Assembly: GCF_016863515.1 (NCBI RefSeq)
Contig: NZ_BOPA01000014.1
Coordinates: 248,001-312,000, forward strand
DNA from: Micromonospora gifhornensis
GTDB taxonomy: Bacteria; Actinomycetota; Actinomycetes; Mycobacteriales; Micromonosporaceae
DNA length: 64,000 nucleotides
Direction: 5' to 3'
Shown here: one piece after another, positions 60,082 through 64,000 of the stretch
Numbering within the stretch: the stretch's first letter is position 1
Layout: the number at the start of each line of letters is the position of its first letter
The notes under the pieces: model-generated
What the model saw: only the letters and a program-made list of their open reading frames with translations
What the model was told of the DNA's origin: nothing
Database searches by the model: none
Translations under genes and position numbers: made by a program

Positions 60082-61344
60082 GTGCGTGCGTTGACTTCCT
60101 GGTTGTCCGGCCCGAGTGAACCGCACAGCTTTCCCTACTCGCCGGTGCTTGCCGAATTTCACCGGCTCGGTAAACACTTTGTCGAGAAGGATTTCCTCGC
60201 CCTGCTCGACAGCGCCCGGCAGGCAGTGGCCGGCCGGGCCACCACCAGCGGCGACGCCGCGACCCGGCAGCTGACCGACTTCCTGGACGTCGCACTCGAC
60301 AAGTGGGACGGCCGCTACGACTATCGCAGTTACCTGGCGCTGCGGCTGCTTCGACTAACGGATGATGCCGACGATCCGCCCACAGTGGAGGCCGGTGACG
60401 GGCGGCGGACCCGTGACCGGCTCCTCGTCCGCCTCGTCGCCGACACGCTGGCGTTCGAGTTGGCCGCCGCCGCGCACACCACCGGGCTGCTTCCGCAGGG
60501 CAGGCCCGGGCCGGTGCTGGTGGCCAAACGGTGCCGGCTGGGGGTGCGAGCCGTCGCCCCTGCGATGGCTCGTCTCGGGGTGATCGAGGCGGTCGGCGCG
60601 GGCACCCCGGCCACTACCACCGCCGGCCTGCTCGCCGTCGCCCGTGAGCTGGTCTGTCCGGGGGATCCGTCGTTGCGGCTGAGCATGCTGCCGGTGCATG
60701 TGACACACGACGAGTACCTGTTCATCCGGGTGCTCCAGGCGTACGAGTGCATCTTCGCCGGCGTCGCCGAGGAACTTCGCGCGGCGGTGGCGGCCCTGGC
60801 GGGGGACACGCCGGCCCTCGCCGCCGACCGGCTCGGCTACGCGGGTGACCTGCTGCGCACCGCAGGTCCCCTCTTCTCCCTGCTCGCCACCATGCAGCCG
60901 GAGTCGTTCCGCACCTTCCGGCAGTACACGGAGGGAGCCAGCGCGATCCAGTCCCGCTCCTACAAGCTGGTCGAGTCGCTGTGTCGTACGCCCGAGGTGG
61001 GCCGGCTGGACTCGGTCGCCTACCAGTCGGTGCCGGAGGTGCAGGCCCGGGTACGCGACGGCCAGCCGACGGTGGACCAGACGTACCGGCGGGCGGTTGC
61101 CGACGGCCGACTCACCGGAGCGGACGCGGTCCTGGTGGCACGGCGGATGGCCACGTTCGCCGGTGCCCTGACGCAGTGGCGTCGTACCCATCTGCGGGTT
61201 GCGGTGCGGATGCTGGGTGCCCGGTCCGGCACGGGCTACACCGAGGGCACGCCCTACCTGGCGGCGGTCAGCACCGCACCGGTCTTCGCCGCCGTCACCA
61301 CAGATGCCGCCACGCCCGAGACGGACGAAAGGCGTTGCGCGTGA
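60082..61344 (+). CDS. Divergent TDO-superfamily protein
   Basis: A 420-residue protein whose C-terminal half (about 200-390) resembles tryptophan dioxygenase: THDEYLFIRVLQAYE, SFRTFRQYTEGASAIQSRSYKLVE, and a putative heme ligand His370 in QWRRTHLRVAVRMLGARSGT followed by GTGYTEG, close to TDO's GTGGS. The substrate-contacting Arg in QSxxYR is Lys295 here. The N-terminal 190 residues have no recognised fold. The group contains MarE-type oxindole formers and PrnB, so a rearrangement or monooxygenation of a tryptophan derivative is plausible. The GTG at 60082 has GAGGGG upstream; a longer in-frame start at 59974 overlaps the previous gene. Confidence 0.72.
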   Translation: MRALTSWLSGPSEPHSFPYSPVLAEFHRLGKHFVEKDFLALLDSARQAVAGRATTSGDAATRQLTDFLDVALDKWDGRYDYRSYLALRLLRLTDDADDPPTVEAGDGRRTRDRLLVRLVADTLAFELAAAAHTTGLLPQGRPGPVLVAKRCRLGVRAVAPAMARLGVIEAVGAGTPATTTAGLLAVARELVCPGDPSLRLSMLPVHVTHDEYLFIRVLQAYECIFAGVAEELRAAVAALAGDTPALAADRLGYAGDLLRTAGPLFSLLATMQPESFRTFRQYTEGASAIQSRSYKLVESLCRTPEVGRLDSVAYQSVPEVQARVRDGQPTVDQTYRRAVADGRLTGADAVLVARRMATFAGALTQWRRTHLRVAVRMLGARSGTGYTEGTPYLAAVSTAPVFAAVTTDAATPETDERRCA

Positions 61345-62501
61345 GCCAACCTGAGCAGAGCCCCCGGTGCCTCGACGCCGCCGCACACGCCGCCCTGCGC
61401 GCGGAGTTCCCCCTGCTGGAAAGCTGCGTCTACCTGAACAGCAACTCCACCGGCGCCGCGCCGAGGGGCGTCGAGCGGGTGCTGCACGACTACTGGGAGA
61501 CGCTGCGCACCTGGCGCGACGACGTCTGGCAGGACTGGCACGTCGGCCTCGACCGGTACGCCGACTCGGTGGCGGCGCTGCTGGGCGCGCCGCCGGGCAG
61601 CGTGCTCACCGATGCGAACCTGAGCACGTTCCTGGCCCGGGTGGCGTCCTGTTTCGACTACCGTCCGCCCCGCAACCGGGTGGTCATCACGGATCTCGAC
61701 TATCCGACGGTGCCGTTCATCTTCCGCGCGTACGGCCGATATGGCGCGCAGCTCGACGTGGTCGGCACCGGCGGCCCCCACCTGGACCAGGATGCTCTGG
61801 AAGCCCGGATCGACGAGCGGACCCTGCTGGTGTGTGTGCCGCACGCCAGCTTCACCTCCGGTGCGACCGTCGACCTGTCCCGGCTGGTGACCCGAGCCCG
61901 TCAGGTGGGTGCGCTGGTGGTGGTGGATGCCTTCCAGACCGTCGGGGTGGTGCCGTTCGACGTCACCGCGCTCGACGTCGACGTCGTGCTGGGCGGATCC
62001 CACAAGTGGCTGTGCGGCGCCGGCACCGCGTTCCTCTACGTCCGGCCGGACCTGGTGCCACTGCTGACTCCGGCGGCCACCGGCTGGCAGGCCGGCGACC
62101 GCGCGCTGACATTCCGACCCTCGCCCGGCTGGGCGCCCGGCATCCGTCGCTTCGCCGGCGGCACACCGTACCCACTCACCTCGCTGATCTCCCAGGTCGG
62201 CCTGGACCTGCTGCTCGACGTCGGCGCCGACGCCATCCGGCGGCATTCACTGGCGCTCACCCGGCGGCTGCTGGACCGGGCCGAAGCCGCCGACATCACG
62301 GCGGTCAGCCCCACCGACAGCGCCCGAGGGGGCGTGGTGTGCCTGGATGTCCCCGACGGTGAGGCCGTCAAGCAGCGGCTGGCCGCCCGGGACGTGATCT
62401 GCAGCTGGCGCGGCTACCTGCGGGTCGGCCCGCATGTCTACAACACCCTCGACGAGATCGACCTGTTCATGGATGCGCTGGAAGAGGAGCTGCACCGGTG
62501 A
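61341..62501 (+). CDS. Kynureninase-like PLP enzyme (class V aminotransferase fold)
   Basis: A 386-residue fold-type I PLP enzyme. Seen: YLNSNSTGAAPRGV, DAFQTVGVVPFDV, and the PLP-lysine Lys222 in GGSHKWLCG. This fold covers kynureninases, cysteine desulfurases and related aminotransferases; with tryptophan dioxygenase genes in the same operon, cleavage of kynurenine or a derivative to anthranilate and Ala is the likely role. It starts at GTG overlapping the previous stop (GTGA) and overlaps the methyltransferase by 4 nt. Confidence 0.82.
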   Translation: MSQPEQSPRCLDAAAHAALRAEFPLLESCVYLNSNSTGAAPRGVERVLHDYWETLRTWRDDVWQDWHVGLDRYADSVAALLGAPPGSVLTDANLSTFLARVASCFDYRPPRNRVVITDLDYPTVPFIFRAYGRYGAQLDVVGTGGPHLDQDALEARIDERTLLVCVPHASFTSGATVDLSRLVTRARQVGALVVVDAFQTVGVVPFDVTALDVDVVLGGSHKWLCGAGTAFLYVRPDLVPLLTPAATGWQAGDRALTFRPSPGWAPGIRRFAGGTPYPLTSLISQVGLDLLLDVGADAIRRHSLALTRRLLDRAEAADITAVSPTDSARGGVVCLDVPDGEAVKQRLAARDVICSWRGYLRVGPHVYNTLDEIDLFMDALEEELHR

Positions 62502-63532
62502 CCGTCACCCTCTCGCCCCGGGCGTTGATGAGCCTGCTCGTCAACGGCCCCAAGGCCACGGACGTGCTGCACACGGCACTCGACCTGGGACTGCTCGACG
62601 CGCTGGAGGCCGGACCGGTCCGCCTCGACGCGTTGGCCACCCGGTTCGAAGTGCTTCCACTACGGCTGTACAAGTTCCTCGACTGCATCGAGAGCCTCGG
62701 CCTGCTGACCCGCGACGAGCCCGACGACGACATCGGTGCGACCAGCTACCGCGCCGTGGCGGGGCTGCGCGACGCGGTCAACGCGGTGGTCGGTCCCGAC
62801 GCCACCGAGCGGGACAGAGACCGCTACCCGTGGCGGCAGTTGCACGGCCGGCTGGCCGAGAGCCTGCGGGGTGAGGTCAGCATCGACGACGGGTTCGCCT
62901 GGCCGCCGAAGACTGCCGAACAGACCGCCGAGTTCGAGCGCAGCATGGCCCTCGGCCTGGGACCGGCGATCGAGACGGTACGCCGGCACTCGGATCGACT
63001 CTGGTCGGACCGGCACCGGCTGCTGGACGTCGGCGGTGGAGACGGAACCCTCGCCGCACACATCCTCGACACCGCGCCGAACCTGCGTGCCGACGTGTAC
63101 AACCTGCCAGCGGTGGCACCACTGGTGGCCGCCACCCGCGACGCCCGCGGCCACGCCGACCGGCTCGGTTTCGTCGGTGGCGACTTCTTCGTCGAACCCC
63201 TACCGGGCGGCTACGACGCGCTGTCCTTCGTCCGGGTCCTGCACGACTGGCCGAACGCGGTGGCCCGCGAACTGGTCCAGCAGGCGTACGCGGCGCTGGA
63301 GCCGGGCGGGCTGATCCTGATCTGCGAGGAGTTCCGCACCCCGGACCGGCTGGCCATGCAGTTCTTCTGGAGCTACTTCCTGATCGGCGTCGACAGCAGC
63401 GTCAGCCGACTCCGCGAGGCGGACTTCTACACCAAGCTGCTCACCGAGGTCGGCTTCCAGGACGTGGCAGTGCTGCCGGGCACATGGGAACTCGTCATCG
63501 CGTACAAGCCCTTGCAGCCCGGCCGGGTGTGA
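62498..63532 (+). CDS. SAM-dependent O-methyltransferase
   Basis: A 344-residue methyltransferase with an N-terminal winged-helix dimerisation domain (about 10-90) and a C-terminal SAM domain with motif I LLDVGGGDGTLAAHIL. The segment FVRVLHDWPN carries the family's catalytic His and ICEEFRTPD the typical acidic strand. The GTG start overlaps the kynureninase-like stop. It probably methylates a hydroxy-anthranilate or hydroxy-kynurenine unit, as in actinomycin or sibiromycin precursor routes; C-methylation is also possible in this family. Confidence 0.88.
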   Translation: MTVTLSPRALMSLLVNGPKATDVLHTALDLGLLDALEAGPVRLDALATRFEVLPLRLYKFLDCIESLGLLTRDEPDDDIGATSYRAVAGLRDAVNAVVGPDATERDRDRYPWRQLHGRLAESLRGEVSIDDGFAWPPKTAEQTAEFERSMALGLGPAIETVRRHSDRLWSDRHRLLDVGGGDGTLAAHILDTAPNLRADVYNLPAVAPLVAATRDARGHADRLGFVGGDFFVEPLPGGYDALSFVRVLHDWPNAVARELVQQAYAALEPGGLILICEEFRTPDRLAMQFFWSYFLIGVDSSVSRLREADFYTKLLTEVGFQDVAVLPGTWELVIAYKPLQPGRV

Positions 63533-63643
63533 ATCCGAGCGATCTGACGCATCAGAGCTGAGTTCCTCGTTCAGGGTCGGGAAATCCGGACTTCCGATAT
63601 AACGGACGCAGGAAATGTTCTTGATGCGAGGGCTTTGTCAACA

Positions 63644-64000
63644 ATGGACGAGAAAACAACAGCCGGCCCGCTGTTGCGCACGCGAGAAGCCCCGAAGCAG
63701 CCCGCGTTCATCGAACTCTTCTTCGACCTGGTGTACGTCTTCGCGCTGACCCAGCTCACCCACCTGATGATCGACAACCTCACCCTGGAGGGTGGGTTCG
63801 AAGCGCTCGTGCTGTTCTTGGCGCTGTGGTGGGTCTGGGTACTGACGGCGTGGATGACGGATCAGTTCGACCCACAGCGCGCGTCCGTCCAGTGGTACGT
63901 GATCCTGGTCATGTTCGGCATTCTGCTGATGGCTATCCAGGTGCCGAAGGGTTTCGATGGAAATGGTCTGTTCTTCGCCATCACGTTCAGCGCGATCAAC
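63644..64000 (+). CDS. Low temperature requirement protein A (LtrA) family, 3' end outside the window
   Basis: The first 119 codons of a membrane protein run to the window edge. Seen: FIELFFDLVYVFALTQLTH (24-42), the LtrA signature, then hydrophobic segments (LVLFLALWWVWVL and a following span). LtrA proteins are multi-span membrane proteins of unclear function. The ATG at 63644 has GAGGG about 12 nt upstream. The gene is 111 nt after the methyltransferase gene and probably independent. Confidence 0.85.
   Translation, partial: MDEKTTAGPLLRTREAPKQPAFIELFFDLVYVFALTQLTHLMIDNLTLEGGFEALVLFLALWWVWVLTAWMTDQFDPQRASVQWYVILVMFGILLMAIQVPKGFDGNGLFFAITFSAIN

Overview
The window is very GC-rich, uses GTG and occasional TTG starts, carries IS110-type debris and has gene content typical of a secondary-metabolite-producing actinomycete. 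Micromonosporaceae (Micromonospora or Salinispora type) is the best guess, made from style and gene content rather than a marker gene. No rRNA, tRNA, CRISPR array or phage module was seen.

Region 1 (about 0.1-36.5 kb) looks like a biosynthetic gene cluster without modular PKS or NRPS proteins. It has three free-standing carrier proteins (10507, 16007, 24608), an Sfp-type phosphopantetheinyl transferase, two ATP-grasp ligases, an AMP-forming ligase, a DAP-decarboxylase-fold decarboxylase and a BtrH-like acyltransferase. Together these resemble the butirosin side-chain logic (BtrI/J/K/H), in which an amino acid is loaded on a carrier, decarboxylated there and transferred to an amine. Around them are a KAS III-like enzyme with a Cys-less thiolase-fold partner, a whole and a half acyl-CoA dehydrogenase, a MaoC hydratase, an amidase, oxidoreductases and a transglutaminase-fold protein that may form amides. 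Nucleotide-sugar genes (UDP-sugar dehydrogenase, epimerase/decarboxylase, nucleotidyltransferase, DegT aminotransferase, GT4 glycosyltransferase) suggest an amino- or uronic-sugar part, and two methyltransferases suggest tailoring. Export or self-protection may come from an APH-fold kinase, a Tat-secreted PhoX phosphatase, two ABC half-exporters and a secreted alpha/beta-hydrolase homologue that has lost its catalytic Ser. I see no dedicated regulator in this region. The product is not identified.

Region 2 (36.5-40.8 kb) is a scar: two decayed IS110-family transposases in opposite orientation, a small hypothetical gene, a GT2 glycosyltransferase, a GyrI-like gene and a GT2 fragment. The two GT2 sequences share a 179-bp stretch that differs at one base.

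Region 3 (40.8-49.2 kb) is a complete high-affinity potassium system on the minus strand: kdpF, A, B, C, D, E preceded by a 27-residue membrane microprotein. A direct repeat of one helical turn upstream is a good candidate KdpE site.

Region 4 (49.2-59.1 kb) holds housekeeping and stress genes: a GNAT remnant, peptidase E, an erythromycin-esterase homologue divergent from a double-HTH MerR regulator, an SDR, a second MerR regulator and a SnoaL-like gene with matching MerR-type operators, and a hypothetical / MoxR ATPase / metallopeptidase-VWA trio.

Region 5 (59.3-63.5 kb) is a second compact candidate pathway: tryptophan 2,3-dioxygenase, a divergent TDO-superfamily protein, a kynureninase-like PLP enzyme and an O-methyltransferase, the last three overlapping. 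It probably makes a methylated anthranilate- or kynurenine-type unit. The window ends inside an LtrA-family membrane protein gene.
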